DNA of 64,000 nt from Vreelandella subterranea. GTDB lineage: Bacteria; Pseudomonadota; Gammaproteobacteria; Pseudomonadales; Halomonadaceae. This document shows, piece after piece, positions 1 through 9,743 of this stretch. The translations under genes were made by a program, and so were the position numbers. Each line of letters opens with the position of its first letter. The stretch's first letter is position 1. The stretch is taken from positions 310,001 through 374,000 of the forward strand of contig NZ_FOGS01000002.1 in NCBI RefSeq assembly GCF_900111305.1, read 5' to 3'. The notes beneath the pieces were generated by a model. It was given only the letters and a program-made list of their open reading frames with translations. It did not search any database and was not told where the DNA came from.

Positions 1-486
1 TACAATCATACGCAATGGTATGAGCAACAGCACGGCAAAACCGATCAGAGTCCAGGCCGGCAGCGATAGCCCCAATAAGGTAAAATCGATTTCAGCGCAT
101 TCGCCAGAGCCCGTCAGAACCATGGCGACCACCTCCTGCATGGGCAGAATATCAATCATGTAATCAAGGCCTGGGCCACAGGTAGGCACTTCATCCGAGG
201 GCAATGACTGAAGCCAGACGTGACGCCCGGCAATGAAGGCCCCTGCCCCCGCCGTCAACAGACCCAGGACGCCGTAGATCACCTTGCCGCCGCGGCTCGC
301 CGGGTCGTGGATCGCGGCTATCAGCAACACCACGCCGGTTGCGATCACCGCGACGCGCTGAAACACGCATAGCGGGCAGGGCTCATACCCCCCGATATGC
401 TCAAGCCCCAGCGCAACCGCCATCATGAAAATACAAAAAACGACGCCCAATAGCGCCGCTGAACGTATGGACGGCGTCTTCATCAT
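1..486 (-). CDS. dsbB: Disulfide bond formation protein B (3' end outside window)
   Basis: Inner-membrane quinone reductase that reoxidises periplasmic DsbA. The visible 162 residues begin MKTPSIRSAALLGVV and contain the first periplasmic CxxC (CPLC, about residue 37), the second Cys pair region (Cys in CGPGLDYM and in GECAEIDF) and the family signature LSLPAWTL, with four hydrophobic segments. Only a few C-terminal residues should be missing. The start codon overlaps the gshA stop in an ATGA arrangement (a second ATG follows directly), with GGAG just upstream, so it is probably translated together with gshA, a sensible pairing of thiol and disulfide functions. Confidence 0.93.
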   Translation of the reverse strand, partial: MMKTPSIRSAALLGVVFCIFMMAVALGLEHIGGYEPCPLCVFQRVAVIATGVVLLIAAIHDPASRGGKVIYGVLGLLTAGAGAFIAGRHVWLQSLPSDEVPTCGPGLDYMIDILPMQEVVAMVLTGSGECAEIDFTLLGLSLPAWTLIGFAVLLLIPLRMIV

Positions 487-2129
487 TTCTTCTCCGCTGT
501 CAGTGAAGATAGCGCGCGAGATTCCCGTGCATGGGCAAAATAGTCACGCAGAAAATCGTCGAAGCTTACCTGATCATCGGCCTCAATATCGTGCTGTTGC
601 TGGTGAGAAGTGTCAATTAGCTGGGCCAAGAGCGCCTCACGTGAGCGCAGCATGGGTTTGGCTTTCAACTCAGCGGCCTGGGCTTTGGCAAGACTTAATA
701 ACGTATCGCTGAGCGACTCGTTGCCTGCTTGCAATTGCCCCAGAAGCTGAGCAGATGGCGTCAACGAAGGATCCTTGAGGCGCGGCGCCAGCGCCTCTAA
801 TGCCTTCGCATGCGGCGTGCTCTCTTCTACCGCATCCAATAGCCGCGCCACTTCCGCCATTTCGGCAAAGATCTGCTCTCCCCATGCTGCAACCGTGGTC
901 GATTCGCCATCCCGAATCAGTGTCAGTGCTGGATCACGCCCACGCTCCACCACAAAACGACGATTGTCATCGAGCCTGTCGCATTCTTCGTCCGAAATCC
1001 ATGGGCTGTCACTTAGCAAACACCACATCAAGAAAGTATCAATAAAGCGTATTTGCGTTTCATCAATGCCCAGCGGATCAAAGGGGTTTAAATCCAGACA
1101 GCGTACTTCGATGTACTCGACACCGCGAGCTTCAAGCGCCTGGCTGGGCGTTTCATTATGCTTGGCGACCCGCTTGGGGCGAATATCGCTGTAGTACTCG
1201 TTTTCGATCTGCAGAATGTTGGCATTGAGCTGCTGCCAGTCATCGCCCACCTTTACCCCCATTTTTTGATAATCGGGCCAGGGCGAGGAAATCGCGTGCC
1301 GCAGGGTATTGACATAATTGGACAGCGAGTTGAAGCAGATTTTCAACTGCGACTGCACCTTGTTCTGATAGCCAAGATCGGACATGCGCAGCGTGGTTGC
1401 ATAAGGCGCGTAATAGGTATCGTCACCCAAGGGTTTTAACTTGTCTGGCACCTTGCCGTCGGGTAGGAAGCTTTTGTCCACGGCAGGCGAAGCGCCAAAG
1501 AGGTACAGTAGCAGCCAGCTATGGCGTCGGAAATGCCGGATCATGCTGAAATAGCGGGTTGAGCGATAATCATTGAAAGGCACATTGGTGGCTTGTTCCA
1601 GCTCACGCAGCGCCTGCCACATATCGTCAGGCAGAGACACGTTGTAATGCACCCCGGCGATCGCCTGCATGATCCGCCCATAACGTACATCGAGTCCCCT
1701 GCGATAGACGTGCTTCATGGTGCCGACATTGGAGTGGCCGTAGTCGGCGATCGGCACACTGTCATTACCCGACAGGCGCGATGGCATACTGCCTGGCCAG
1801 ATCCACTCATCCGACAGATGCTGATAGGTAAAGGTATGCAGGTCGGAAAGGAACGCCAGCGCTTCTCCGGGTTCGGAATACACCGGCGTGATGTACTCGA
1901 GCAACGACTCGGAGTAGTCAGTAGTGATGTGCGGATGAGTCAGTTTCGAGCCCAATGCATAAGGATGCGGCGTTTGCGCAATGTGCCCCTGCGCATCGAC
2001 CCGCAGGCCTTCTTTTTCGAGCCCGCGGCGCAGGCGACCGAGCCGACCCAGTCGGGCGCTGGGTATCAGGCGGTCAACCGTCGCCGTTAGTGAAAATGGC
2101 ACATTGAGTGGTTCAGGCAAGGTGAACAC
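483..2129 (-). CDS. gshA: Glutamate-cysteine ligase
   Basis: Catalyses the ATP-dependent first step of glutathione synthesis (glutamate plus cysteine to gamma-glutamylcysteine) in the cytosol. The 548-residue product matches the proteobacterial GshA family from its N-terminal LEKEGLRVD segment, through HYNVSLP, to the acidic and basic substrate-binding region near YIEVRCLDLNPFDP. Length is close to the usual 520-550. It overlaps dsbB downstream by the ATGA motif. It lies about 120 bp downstream of tex in the same direction, without an obvious terminator between them. Confidence 0.96.
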   Translation of the reverse strand: MFTLPEPLNVPFSLTATVDRLIPSARLGRLGRLRRGLEKEGLRVDAQGHIAQTPHPYALGSKLTHPHITTDYSESLLEYITPVYSEPGEALAFLSDLHTFTYQHLSDEWIWPGSMPSRLSGNDSVPIADYGHSNVGTMKHVYRRGLDVRYGRIMQAIAGVHYNVSLPDDMWQALRELEQATNVPFNDYRSTRYFSMIRHFRRHSWLLLYLFGASPAVDKSFLPDGKVPDKLKPLGDDTYYAPYATTLRMSDLGYQNKVQSQLKICFNSLSNYVNTLRHAISSPWPDYQKMGVKVGDDWQQLNANILQIENEYYSDIRPKRVAKHNETPSQALEARGVEYIEVRCLDLNPFDPLGIDETQIRFIDTFLMWCLLSDSPWISDEECDRLDDNRRFVVERGRDPALTLIRDGESTTVAAWGEQIFAEMAEVARLLDAVEESTPHAKALEALAPRLKDPSLTPSAQLLGQLQAGNESLSDTLLSLAKAQAAELKAKPMLRSREALLAQLIDTSHQQQHDIEADDQVSFDDFLRDYFAHARESRALSSLTAEKK

Positions 2130-2252
2130 TCCTTGTCAGTAAGACCCGTGCACGCACGGGCCTTTATGGAATCAGGTGGCATTGCCGACGTCTACCCATC
2201 GAGAATAGACAGCAGGATATGGCGGCAGCCGTTCAACTTTCAAGCCACGCGA

Positions 2253-4595
2253 CTATTTGTCCTGCCTGGCTTTCAGCAAGGCCGCTCCCAAGGCGCCTAC
2301 CGCTGCGGGCGTTTCGTTGGCCTTTTTCGTCGGCCGCTGGCTGCGCGATGGTTTGCGCGGCTCCTTATCCCTGGAAGGGCCAGCGTCATTTGGCTCGCGT
2401 TCTGGCTCATCGTCCAGACGCATGGAGAGCCCTACCCGCTTGCGAGGGATATCCACACTCATGACTTTGACAGTGACGATATCACCGGCCTTGACCACAC
2501 TGCGCGGATCGTCGATGAAGCGGTGGGATAGCGCAGAGATATGCACCAGGCCATCCTGATGAACGCCGATATCCACAAAGGCACCGAAATGGGTCACGTT
2601 GGTGACCGTGCCTTCCAGTACCATTCCCTGGGATAAGTCGTTGAGGGTTTCGACCCCCTCGCGGAACTCGGCGGCCTTGAATTCGGGCCTGGGGTCGCGA
2701 CCGGGCTTATCCAGCTCCGCAAGAATATCGCTCACTGTGGGCACGCCAAAGCGTTCGTCGGCAAAGTCGGCGGGATTTAATGACTTGAGGGTGGCGCTAT
2801 CGCCAATCAGCCCTTTGACATCGCGGCCGCTTTGCTTCGCCATGCGCTCCACCACCACGTAGGCCTCCGGGTGAACGGCACTGGCATCCAGCGGGTTGTC
2901 GGCGTTACTGATACGCAAGAAACCGGCGCACTGCTCAAACGTCTTGGGGCCAAGACGACTGACCTCGAGGAGCGCCTGACGGCTTTTGAAGGCCCCCTTA
3001 ACATTGCGCTGGGCAACCACATTCTCGGCGATGGCAGCGCTCAACCCGGCCACTCGCGACAGCAGCGCGCTCGATGCGGTATTCAAATCCACGCCCACCG
3101 CATTCACACAATCCTCAATGACCGCCTCCAGGCTACGGGACAGCTGCATTTGCGAGACATCGTGCTGATACTGACCAACCCCAATCGACTTGGGCTCGAT
3201 CTTGACCAGCTCGGCCAGCGGGTCCTGCAAACGGCGGGCGATCGACACCGCGCCGCGCACCGTCACGTCCAGGTCCGGCAACTCTCTGGATGCGTATTCC
3301 GAGGCGGAGTAAACCGAAGCGCCCGCCTCGCTGACCATGACCTTGCTGAGCCGATGGTCAGGCGCCAGCGCCTTGAGCAGCTCTCCTGCCAGCTTGTCGG
3401 TTTCACGGCTGGCAGTGCCGTTACCCACGGCAATCAATTGAACGCCGTGCTGCTTGACCAGCTTCGCCAGCACGCCAAGCGCATCATCCCAGCGCTTCTG
3501 CGGCGCATGGGGGTAAATCGTTGCCTGGTCGACAAACTGGCCGGTGGCATCGACGACGGCTACTTTGCAGCCGGTTCGCAGGCCAGGGTCAATCGCCAGG
3601 GTGACTTTCGGCCCCGCCGGTGCGGCCAGCAGCAGGTCCTTGAGGTTGGCCGCAAAGACGTCAATCGCGGTTTGTTCTGCTGTCTCACGCAGGCGACCCA
3701 GCAGTTCGGTTTCCAGCGCCGTATAGAGTTTGACGCGCCACGTCCAGCGCACTACTTCCACCAGCCATTTATCGGCGGCACGGCCCTGGTCGCTGATGCC
3801 AAGGTGTTTGGCAATCGCCACCTGGGCAGGGTGAACCGGCGCTTCGTCTTCGCCCGGAAGGCGAATGGCGAGGCTCAACACGCCCTCGTTGCGGCCACGG
3901 AACATGGCCAGCGCGCGGTGCGATGGCACTTTGGCAAGCTTTTCGTCGTGCTCGAAATAATCGGCGAACTTGGCACCCTCCTGCTGCTTACCGTCGAGCA
4001 CCCGGGCACTTAATTCACCTTCCTGCCAGAGCCGCTCGCGAAGCTGGCCGATCAGATCGGGGTCTTCGGCAAAACGTTCCATCAAAATCTGCTTGGCCCC
4101 GTCGAGGGCTGCCTTGGCGTCTTCAATCGCCGGAATATCGCCCTCTGCCGGGCGCAGATAATCGGCCGCCTCGCTTTCAGGGTCGAGCGTTGGATCGCCA
4201 AGCAGCGCATCCGCCAGCGGCTCTAAACCGGCTTCACGGGCAATTTGCGCTTTGGTACGGCGTTTTTTCTTGAACGGCAGGTATAAGTCTTCCAGACGCT
4301 GCTTGGTCTGGGCATCATCAATCGCTGCTTTGAGCGTCGCGTCCAACTTACCTTGCTCATCAATAGCCGCCAGAATCGCGCTGCGGCGCTCTTCCAACTC
4401 GCGCAGGTAACGTAGGCGTTCATCCAGTTGGCGTAATTGACTGTCGTCCAGCGCGCCGGTGACTTCCTTGCGATAACGGGCGATAAACGGCACGGTAGCG
4501 CCACCATCAATAAGCTCTACCGTGGCCGCCACTTGTTCGGGGCGAACGCTCAACTCGTCGGCCAAGCGGGCAATAATTCGCTGATTAACATCCAT
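2253..4595 (-). CDS. tex: Tex family RNA-binding transcription accessory protein
   Basis: Conserved nucleic-acid-binding protein of about 780 residues, thought to act in transcription. Domains in order: the Tex N-terminal helical region, a YqgF/RNase H-like fold around residues 325-450 (AIDPGLRTGCKVAVVD), helix-hairpin-helix repeats around 490-560 (GVDLNTAS, LSRVAGLS), and a C-terminal S1 domain around 655-725 (GTVTNVTHFGAFVDIG). A basic, Ser/Pro-rich tail follows. The ATG at 4595 (MDVNQRII) is preferred over an upstream in-frame TTG, although neither has a strong Shine-Dalgarno sequence. Confidence 0.95.
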   Translation of the reverse strand: MDVNQRIIARLADELSVRPEQVAATVELIDGGATVPFIARYRKEVTGALDDSQLRQLDERLRYLRELEERRSAILAAIDEQGKLDATLKAAIDDAQTKQRLEDLYLPFKKKRRTKAQIAREAGLEPLADALLGDPTLDPESEAADYLRPAEGDIPAIEDAKAALDGAKQILMERFAEDPDLIGQLRERLWQEGELSARVLDGKQQEGAKFADYFEHDEKLAKVPSHRALAMFRGRNEGVLSLAIRLPGEDEAPVHPAQVAIAKHLGISDQGRAADKWLVEVVRWTWRVKLYTALETELLGRLRETAEQTAIDVFAANLKDLLLAAPAGPKVTLAIDPGLRTGCKVAVVDATGQFVDQATIYPHAPQKRWDDALGVLAKLVKQHGVQLIAVGNGTASRETDKLAGELLKALAPDHRLSKVMVSEAGASVYSASEYASRELPDLDVTVRGAVSIARRLQDPLAELVKIEPKSIGVGQYQHDVSQMQLSRSLEAVIEDCVNAVGVDLNTASSALLSRVAGLSAAIAENVVAQRNVKGAFKSRQALLEVSRLGPKTFEQCAGFLRISNADNPLDASAVHPEAYVVVERMAKQSGRDVKGLIGDSATLKSLNPADFADERFGVPTVSDILAELDKPGRDPRPEFKAAEFREGVETLNDLSQGMVLEGTVTNVTHFGAFVDIGVHQDGLVHISALSHRFIDDPRSVVKAGDIVTVKVMSVDIPRKRVGLSMRLDDEPEREPNDAGPSRDKEPRKPSRSQRPTKKANETPAAVGALGAALLKARQDK

Positions 4596-4675
4596 AAATG
4601 GCAACTAACTCATGCAGCACTTTTTAGTGCCTACAAGGTACCACAATCCCGCTCTGACTGGCATGAATCGAGACA

Positions 4676-4942
4676 TCAACGACGCCACCCGCGGTCGTCC
4701 CAGAACGGACGACGGGATTCGCGCCTAACAGCCTCACGACTCAGTCCAATATCTTTCAGCATGTCGTCACTTAAATAACGTAACGTATTGCGCTCGTGGC
4801 GCAGCTGGCGCCAGCGGTATAGCCTTTCCCGCCAGGTTACCCTGCAAGAACGCTTCTTCCCCTGTTGGCACTGTTCAAGCGGCTTGGCTTCATCGGCCTG
4901 ATGGCTCTGTACGGCTTGGCGGCATGATAGCGAGCATTCCAT
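4676..4942 (-). CDS. DUF1127 family small protein
   Basis: Small basic protein of about 88 residues. Its C-terminal half carries the DUF1127 (YjiS-like) signature: WRERLYRWRQLR..., then LSDDMLKDIGLSREA. In alphaproteobacteria short DUF1127 proteins bind RNA; the role here is unknown. The ATG at 4942 has AAGGAG eight bases upstream and is better than the in-frame GTG further out. The N-terminal part has three Cys residues and no known domain. It is divergent from the LysR regulator at 5077, an arrangement that often means the regulator controls it. Confidence 0.82.
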   Translation of the reverse strand: MECSLSCRQAVQSHQADEAKPLEQCQQGKKRSCRVTWRERLYRWRQLRHERNTLRYLSDDMLKDIGLSREAVRRESRRPFWDDRGWRR

Positions 4943-5076
4943 TTCAATCACTCCTTTCCGGTTAGATCACCCATACGCTCGGCAGGGCGATTTAAGTGTT
5001 GAAAGAAGTATTGAACGGCGCCTAAAATCAATCCAACGAATAGTGCTTATGCACAACATCAAGAAGATTGATACCC

Positions 5077-5937
5077 ATGGCAACACTACCCACCATCGAT
5101 CACGAGCTGCTGCGCACCTTTGTTGCCATTGTGGATCAGGGCGGCTTTACCCGCGCCGCCGCGGCCGTCAACCGCACGCAATCGGCCGTGAGCATGCAAA
5201 TCAAGCGGCTGGAGGAAGACGTGATTCAGCGCCCGCTGTTTGTGCGCCAGAACCGCCAGCTACTGCTGACCAGCGAGGGCAACACCCTGCTCGGCTATGC
5301 ACGGAAGATTTTATCGCTGCAGAGCGAGGCGCTGACGCTGCTTCGCCAACCCGATATGGTGGGGCGCGTCAGGCTGGGCGTCCCCGACGACTATGTGATG
5401 CGTTTTCTACCGGGCATTCTCAAGACGTTTTCCCAGGCGTGGCCGCTGGTGGATGTGGACGTACACTGTGCGCCCTCCTCCGTACTTTCCCAGCAGCCGC
5501 AGGGGAGCCTGGACCTGATCATCATGACCCGGGAAATAGGCGACGAGATTGGCACAATACTAAGAAGAGAGCCTACCGTATGGGTCGCGGCCGAAAGTCA
5601 CAGCACCCATTTACAGACACCCGTACCGCTTGCGCTCTTTGAAGCGCCCTGCTTTTGTCGCCGCCATGCCTGCAATGCGCTGGACCGTGCAGGCCGTGCC
5701 TATCGCGTCGCCTACAGCAGCCCGAGCCTGGCGACACTGCAGGCGGTTGTGGGAGCGGGGTTGGCAGTCTCTGCCTGGATGCGCAGCCTGGTAACCGCCG
5801 AGATGCAGATACTGGGTAAAGAGGAAGGGTTTCCCGAGTTGCCAGAATCATCCATCGTTTTGCTGCACACTTCCTCCACTCAGTCACCGATTATCGATAG
5901 CCTGGCCGAGCATATTGGTGAAGGTTTCAGGCTTTAG
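5077..5937 (+). CDS. LysR-type transcriptional regulator
   Basis: DNA-binding regulator with an N-terminal winged helix-turn-helix (TFVAIVDQGGFTRAAAAVNRTQ, then SAVSMQIKRLEE, residues about 10-45) and a C-terminal substrate-binding domain that ends with a typical AGLAVSAWM-like strand (GAGLAVSAWMRS). The 286 residues are normal for the family. The ATG at 5077 is used; the extension begins with a TTG three codons upstream. It reads away from the DUF1127 gene. The inducer and targets cannot be told from sequence. Confidence 0.9.
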   Translation: MATLPTIDHELLRTFVAIVDQGGFTRAAAAVNRTQSAVSMQIKRLEEDVIQRPLFVRQNRQLLLTSEGNTLLGYARKILSLQSEALTLLRQPDMVGRVRLGVPDDYVMRFLPGILKTFSQAWPLVDVDVHCAPSSVLSQQPQGSLDLIIMTREIGDEIGTILRREPTVWVAAESHSTHLQTPVPLALFEAPCFCRRHACNALDRAGRAYRVAYSSPSLATLQAVVGAGLAVSAWMRSLVTAEMQILGKEEGFPELPESSIVLLHTSSTQSPIIDSLAEHIGEGFRL

Positions 5938-5949
5938 AGGCTGCCAGCG

Positions 5950-6447
5950 CTACGCGGCCACGAACCTTAACGCCACGCCGTTATTGCACCAGCGTAGCCC
6001 CGTCGGGTCGGGGCCATCCTCGAACACGTGACCTTGGTGGCCACCGCAACGGGCACAGTGGTATTCAGTACGCGGCCAGACCATTTTGAAATCAAGTTCA
6101 GTCAGCAGATGGCCCTCAACATGCTCAAAGAAACTCGGCCAGCCGGTGCCGGAGTCGAACTTCATGGCGCTGGTAAACAGCAACAGATCACAGCCCGCAC
6201 AGCGATACTCGCCTTCCCGCCACTCATCATCCAGCGGGCTTGAGAAGGCGGGTTCAGTGCCATGATCGCGCAGTACGTCAAAAGCTTTATCGGAAAGCCG
6301 TTCACGCCACTCCGCTTCGCTGAGTTCAAGCGGTTCGATATCCGGCGCTGCTTCGAGATCGAGCCTTGGAAAGCCAAACGAGACACCGGGGATGGCCCCG
6401 GCCAGTCCCGTAAAACCGGCAAGGCCTAAAAAGTGGCGACGTTTCAT
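5950..6447 (-). CDS. msrB: Peptide-methionine (R)-S-oxide reductase with export signal
   Basis: Reduces methionine-R-sulfoxide in proteins. The catalytic domain contains two zinc CxxC pairs (CAGC and CARC), the GTGWPSFF motif and the resolving/catalytic Cys in RWCNNGVALRF. Unusually for MsrB it begins MKRRHFLGLAGFTGLAGAIPG, a twin-Arg-like signal peptide followed by about 25 linker residues, so the enzyme is probably periplasmic or membrane-attached. It is convergent with the LysR gene (11 bp apart). Known periplasmic Msr systems protect envelope proteins from oxidants; that role is inferred here. Confidence 0.92.
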   Translation of the reverse strand: MKRRHFLGLAGFTGLAGAIPGVSFGFPRLDLEAAPDIEPLELSEAEWRERLSDKAFDVLRDHGTEPAFSSPLDDEWREGEYRCAGCDLLLFTSAMKFDSGTGWPSFFEHVEGHLLTELDFKMVWPRTEYHCARCGGHQGHVFEDGPDPTGLRWCNNGVALRFVAA

Positions 6448-6487
6448 GCGTCTGCTCCCATAGCGATTTAAAGACAGGCGAACCGAA

Positions 6488-6515
6488 AAGGGGTAACGCC
6501 GTGGCGTTACCCCTT
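6488..6515 (-). terminator. Rho-independent terminator of pckA
   Basis: The arms AAGGGGTAACGCC and GGCGTTACCCCTT are perfectly complementary (13 bp, the inner pairs opening into the loop). Read on the minus strand the stem is followed by TTTT. It lies between the pckA stop and the msrB start. Confidence 0.85.
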
Positions 6516-6567
6516 AAGACACTTTAGCAGCGCTTGGGTTCTAAACCCTTCAGGCTGAGCATCAAGC

Positions 6568-8124
6568 TCAGGTCAACTGCGGACCTGCCTGCACAATCGC
6601 CTGGTTAACGCCTTCAAATTTCTTGAAGTTATCGACAAACTTGGTAACCAACTCTTGCAGATGACGGTCATAAGCCGTGCGGTCTTCCCAGGTATCGCGC
6701 GGATCAAGCAGGCTTGAATCCACGCCCGGCACCGCGACGGGGACGTCCAGGTTCAACCCATCGATGTGCTTGGTTTGCACATCGCGCAGCACACCAGACT
6801 GGATCGCGCTGATAATGGCGCGAGTGGTTGGAATTGAAAAGCGTGCACCGCCCTCACCAAAGGCCCCGCCTGTCCAGCCGGTATTCACCAGGTACACCTG
6901 GGCGCCTTGCTTATCCACACGTTTGATCAGCAGGTCGGCGTATTCCCGCGCCGGGCGCGGGAAAAAGGGAGCGCCGAAACAGGTAGAGAACGTCGCCGCC
7001 AGCCCTTCAGAAGAGCCCATTTCCGTCGAACCCACCTTGGCGGTGTAGCCCGACAGGAAGTGATACGCCGCCGCTTCCTTGGAAAGTACCGATACTGGCG
7101 GCAGCACGCCGGACATGTCGCAGGTCAAGAACACAATGGCGTTGGGTTCACCCGCAAGGTTTTCCGGCACGCGCTTTTCAACGTGCTCCAGCGGGTAGGC
7201 GGCACGCGAGTTCTGGGTCAGGCTATCGTCGACGTAATCCGGCTCGCGACGGTCGTCCAGCACTACGTTTTCCAGCACGGTGCCGAACTTGATGGCATTC
7301 CAGATTACCGGCTCGTTCTTTTCAGACAGGTCGATGCACTTCGCGTAGCAGCCGCCTTCCATGTTGAACACGATACCGTCGCCCCAGGCATGCTCGTCGT
7401 CACCGATCAGGTAGCGCGCCGGATCGGCGGAAAGGGTGGTTTTGCCGGTACCGGAAAGGCCGAAGAACAGGCAGGTTTCACCATCTTCACCCACGTTGGC
7501 TGAGCAGTGCATGGGCAGCACATCGGCGTCAGGCAACAGGAAGTTTTGCACCGAGAACATGGCTTTCTTCATTTCACCGGCGTAGCGCATACCGGCGATA
7601 AGCACCTTTTTCTCGGCGAAGTTAATGATGACACACCCTTCGGAGGATGTGCCGTCGCGGCTGGGGTCACAGGCAAAATCGGCGGCGTTGAGAATGGTCC
7701 ACTCATCTTTTACGGCCGGGTTAAACACCTGAGGCCGCACAAACATTGTACGCCCGAACAGATTTTGCCAGGCGGTTTCCGTTTGAACCCGCACCGGCAG
7801 GTAATGAACGTCGTCGCTACCTACATGCAACTCGGAAACAAAGTGCTCACGCGCGCCCAGATAATCTTCAACCCGCGACCATAGCGCCGAGAACTTGTCC
7901 GCATCAAAAGGCCGGTTGACGCTGCCCCAGTCAATGCTGTCGCGAGTAGAGGGTTCATCAACGATAAAGCGGTCTTTCGGTGAACGCCCGGTGCGAATGC
8001 CCGTGTTCACTACCAGAGCACCGTTTGCCGACAGGCGGCCTTCGCCACGCGCAACGGCGCGCTCGATCAATTCGGCGCTACAGAGGTTAACGTGGGCTTG
8101 ATGAGCGGCTTGAGTCGTGGTCAT
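6568..8124 (-). CDS. pckA: Phosphoenolpyruvate carboxykinase (ATP)
   Basis: Converts oxaloacetate to phosphoenolpyruvate with ATP, the entry step of gluconeogenesis. The 518-residue protein contains the Walker A kinase motif [11 protein letters not shown] (about residue 245), the PEPCK-specific [20 protein letters not shown] region and the metal-binding [10 protein letters not shown] segment. The ATG at 8124 has CAGGAA upstream; the 44-codon extension to 8256 runs back through a terminator hairpin and is not believed. A 23-bp palindrome resembling a HexR box lies upstream (8260-8282). Confidence 0.96.
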   Translation of the reverse strand: MTTTQAAHQAHVNLCSAELIERAVARGEGRLSANGALVVNTGIRTGRSPKDRFIVDEPSTRDSIDWGSVNRPFDADKFSALWSRVEDYLGAREHFVSELHVGSDDVHYLPVRVQTETAWQNLFGRTMFVRPQVFNPAVKDEWTILNAADFACDPSRDGTSSEGCVIINFAEKKVLIAGMRYAGEMKKAMFSVQNFLLPDADVLPMHCSANVGEDGETCLFFGLSGTGKTTLSADPARYLIGDDEHAWGDGIVFNMEGGCYAKCIDLSEKNEPVIWNAIKFGTVLENVVLDDRREPDYVDDSLTQNSRAAYPLEHVEKRVPENLAGEPNAIVFLTCDMSGVLPPVSVLSKEAAAYHFLSGYTAKVGSTEMGSSEGLAATFSTCFGAPFFPRPAREYADLLIKRVDKQGAQVYLVNTGWTGGAFGEGGARFSIPTTRAIISAIQSGVLRDVQTKHIDGLNLDVPVAVPGVDSSLLDPRDTWEDRTAYDRHLQELVTKFVDNFKKFEGVNQAIVQAGPQLT

Positions 8125-8211
8125 GTCGATTCCTGGATTTTCTCGATTACCGGGCGCCACCGACGCCTTAAAGTTCATCCCGGCACGTGGCTGGGCGCTT
8201 AAGTCCGGCGC

Positions 8212-8240
8212 ATTATGGCAAAAAGAAAGCCCCCGGAAAA
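8212..8240 (-). promoter_or_regulatory. pckA: Candidate pckA promoter
   Basis: Read on the minus strand, CATAAT (8217-8212) is a fair -10 box. The -35 position 17 bp upstream (TTTCCG, 8240-8235) is a poor match, as expected of a promoter needing an activator. The weak -35 overlaps the upstream terminator arm. Assignment is tentative. Confidence 0.35.
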
Positions 8241-8249
8241 CGGGGGCTG
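8229..8249 (-). terminator. Rho-independent terminator, probably of hslO
   Basis: AGCCCCCG and CGGGGGCT form an 8-bp stem around GAAAA. On the minus strand it is followed by TTTCTTTTT. It lies 165 bp after the hslO stop and before pckA, so it most likely ends the hslR-hslO transcript; alternatively it sits in a long pckA leader. Confidence 0.75.
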
Positions 8250-8259
8250 GAAGCAAATA

Positions 8260-8282
8260 TGTTGTAGTTAAACTACAACATT
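8260..8282. promoter_or_regulatory. 23-bp perfect palindrome, HexR-like operator
   Basis: ATGTTGTAGTT-A-AACTACAACAT is a perfect dyad with 11-bp arms. Its core TGTAGTTAAACTACA is close to the HexR box described in gammaproteobacteria (TGTAATTAAATTACA type, or TTGT-spacer-ACAA in pseudomonads). It is centred about 65 bp upstream of the candidate pckA start of transcription, a position compatible with activation of a gluconeogenic gene by HexR. Confidence 0.6.
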
Positions 8283-8413
8283 GACACTATATTTTGTGTT
8301 GCGGCGCAGTATTTTTTCAAACACCTGTTTGACCAATTCGCCCAAGTGACTGGTATGGCTCGCGCCCGTCAGTGGCGTTTTAAACATGGGCCTTGACCGG
8401 CATGACTACAAAA

Positions 8414-9289
8414 TCAATGGATCGTGGGTGACGGCGCGTCAGGGTTGTCCAATAAACTTTCAATATCCGCGGCCGTGTAGTGATATTTCGTGTGGCAAAA
8501 GTGGCACTGGGTATTGATTTCACCCTGTTCGCGCAAAATATCCCGCAGCTCGGCACCCCCCAGTGTCAGCAATCCACTACTCATACGCTCGCGAGAGCAG
8601 GTACAGCCAAAGCGCAGCGCTTTCGGCTCGAAGACGCGCACAGTTTCCTCATGATAGAGCCGGTACAGCACTTCACGCTGCTCAAGACCCAGCAACTCTT
8701 CAGGCTTGATGGTATCGGCCAGGTGCACGCTGCGCTCCCAGGCGTCCACGTCCTGGTTCTGGGAGGCGTCCGGCAGGCGCTGCAGCAGCAAGCCTCCTGC
8801 CCGCTCACCGTCCGCGGCCAGCCATAGCCGTGTGGGCAGTTGCTCCGACTGGCTGAAATAGGCCTCCAGACAGCCACTCAAGGTATCGTGGTCAAGTGCA
8901 ACCACCCCCTGATAGCGATTGCCCCCGCGGGGATCGAGGGTAATCACGATCTGCCCGTCACCGACCAGGTCACGAAAGCTGGCGTGCTCACTGGGTAAAG
9001 CGCCGCCATCGGCAATCCGGGCAATGGCCCGCAACTCGCCACCCGGGTTGGATTCCGCCATCAACAGCGACAGTTCGCCCTGACCACGAACTTCTATGCT
9101 GAGGGTCCCGTCCAGCTTCACGGTATCCGTCAACAATGCAACGGCGGCCAGTAATTCGCCCAGCAGCTGGTTGACTGCAGGTGGGTAGGCGTGACGGTCC
9201 AGCACTTCATGGTAGGCGTTGGATAGCGTCACGATTTCGCCGCGCACATTGGTTTGGTCAAACAGGAAACGTTGGATTTGGTCAGACAT
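8414..9289 (-). CDS. hslO: Redox-regulated chaperone Hsp33
   Basis: Cytosolic holdase that is switched on by oxidation. The 291 residues include the C-terminal zinc switch with its four cysteines as CxC (CTC, about residue 230) and CxxC (CHFC, about residue 263). The [15 protein letters not shown] core and the length are standard. It follows hslR (Hsp15) with about 45 bp between them, as in many gammaproteobacteria, and a terminator lies downstream at 8229-8249. Confidence 0.95.
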   Translation of the reverse strand: MSDQIQRFLFDQTNVRGEIVTLSNAYHEVLDRHAYPPAVNQLLGELLAAVALLTDTVKLDGTLSIEVRGQGELSLLMAESNPGGELRAIARIADGGALPSEHASFRDLVGDGQIVITLDPRGGNRYQGVVALDHDTLSGCLEAYFSQSEQLPTRLWLAADGERAGGLLLQRLPDASQNQDVDAWERSVHLADTIKPEELLGLEQREVLYRLYHEETVRVFEPKALRFGCTCSRERMSSGLLTLGGAELRDILREQGEINTQCHFCHTKYHYTAADIESLLDNPDAPSPTIH

Positions 9290-9335
9290 AAGACAACCGT
9301 TGGGGGAAGAAAAAAGGAACCGACGAGCGGGGAGC

Positions 9336-9725
9336 TCAGCCCCCTTGCTCGCGTTGGAAACGCTGGATATCGCGGCGCTGTTTTTTGTCAGGCCGCTTGA
9401 TCGGATGCTGCATGACTTCGTTGTTCAATCGCCGTGCCTCGGCCTCACGGGCGCGGCGCTCAACGCTTTCCGGGGTTTCGGCGTACAGTTTGCGGGCGTC
9501 TGGAGCGCCCCTGCGCTGATCTGACAGTGCAGTCACTTCCACCTCATACACGTCCCAGCCCTGGGGCACCTTGATCAACGCGCCAAGCTCAACATTCTTG
9601 CTGGTCTTGGCCCGGCCACCGTCGTAGTGAACCTTGCCACCTTCGATGGCTTTTTTCGCCAGGGCGCGGGTCTTAAAAAAACGCGCAGCCCACAACCATT
9701 TATCCAGGCGAACTCCATCACTCAT
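9336..9725 (-). CDS. hslR: Ribosome-associated heat shock protein Hsp15
   Basis: S4-domain RNA-binding protein that, in E. coli, rescues stalled 50S subunits carrying nascent chains. The S4 fold is at residues 5-60 ([16 protein letters not shown], then [10 protein letters not shown]). A long basic C-terminal helix rich in Arg/Lys follows ([11 protein letters not shown]). Length 129 is typical. It is just downstream of the nucleotidase gene and upstream of hslO, all on the minus strand. Confidence 0.94.
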   Translation of the reverse strand: MSDGVRLDKWLWAARFFKTRALAKKAIEGGKVHYDGGRAKTSKNVELGALIKVPQGWDVYEVEVTALSDQRRGAPDARKLYAETPESVERRAREAEARRLNNEVMQHPIKRPDKKQRRDIQRFQREQGG

Positions 9726-9743
9726 TAACGCTCTCCTCGCTGC

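Noticed and set aside
2832..4013. 393-codon open frame on the plus strand
   Set aside because: Lies wholly opposite tex and has no domain; an antisense shadow of a GC-rich gene.
8125..8256. N-terminal extension of pckA
   Set aside because: It would include a terminator hairpin and lacks a ribosome binding site; the ATG at 8124 matches family starts.
8281..8310. TTGACA-like box on the plus strand near the palindrome
   Set aside because: Would drive transcription antisense into hslO; no -10 at proper spacing.
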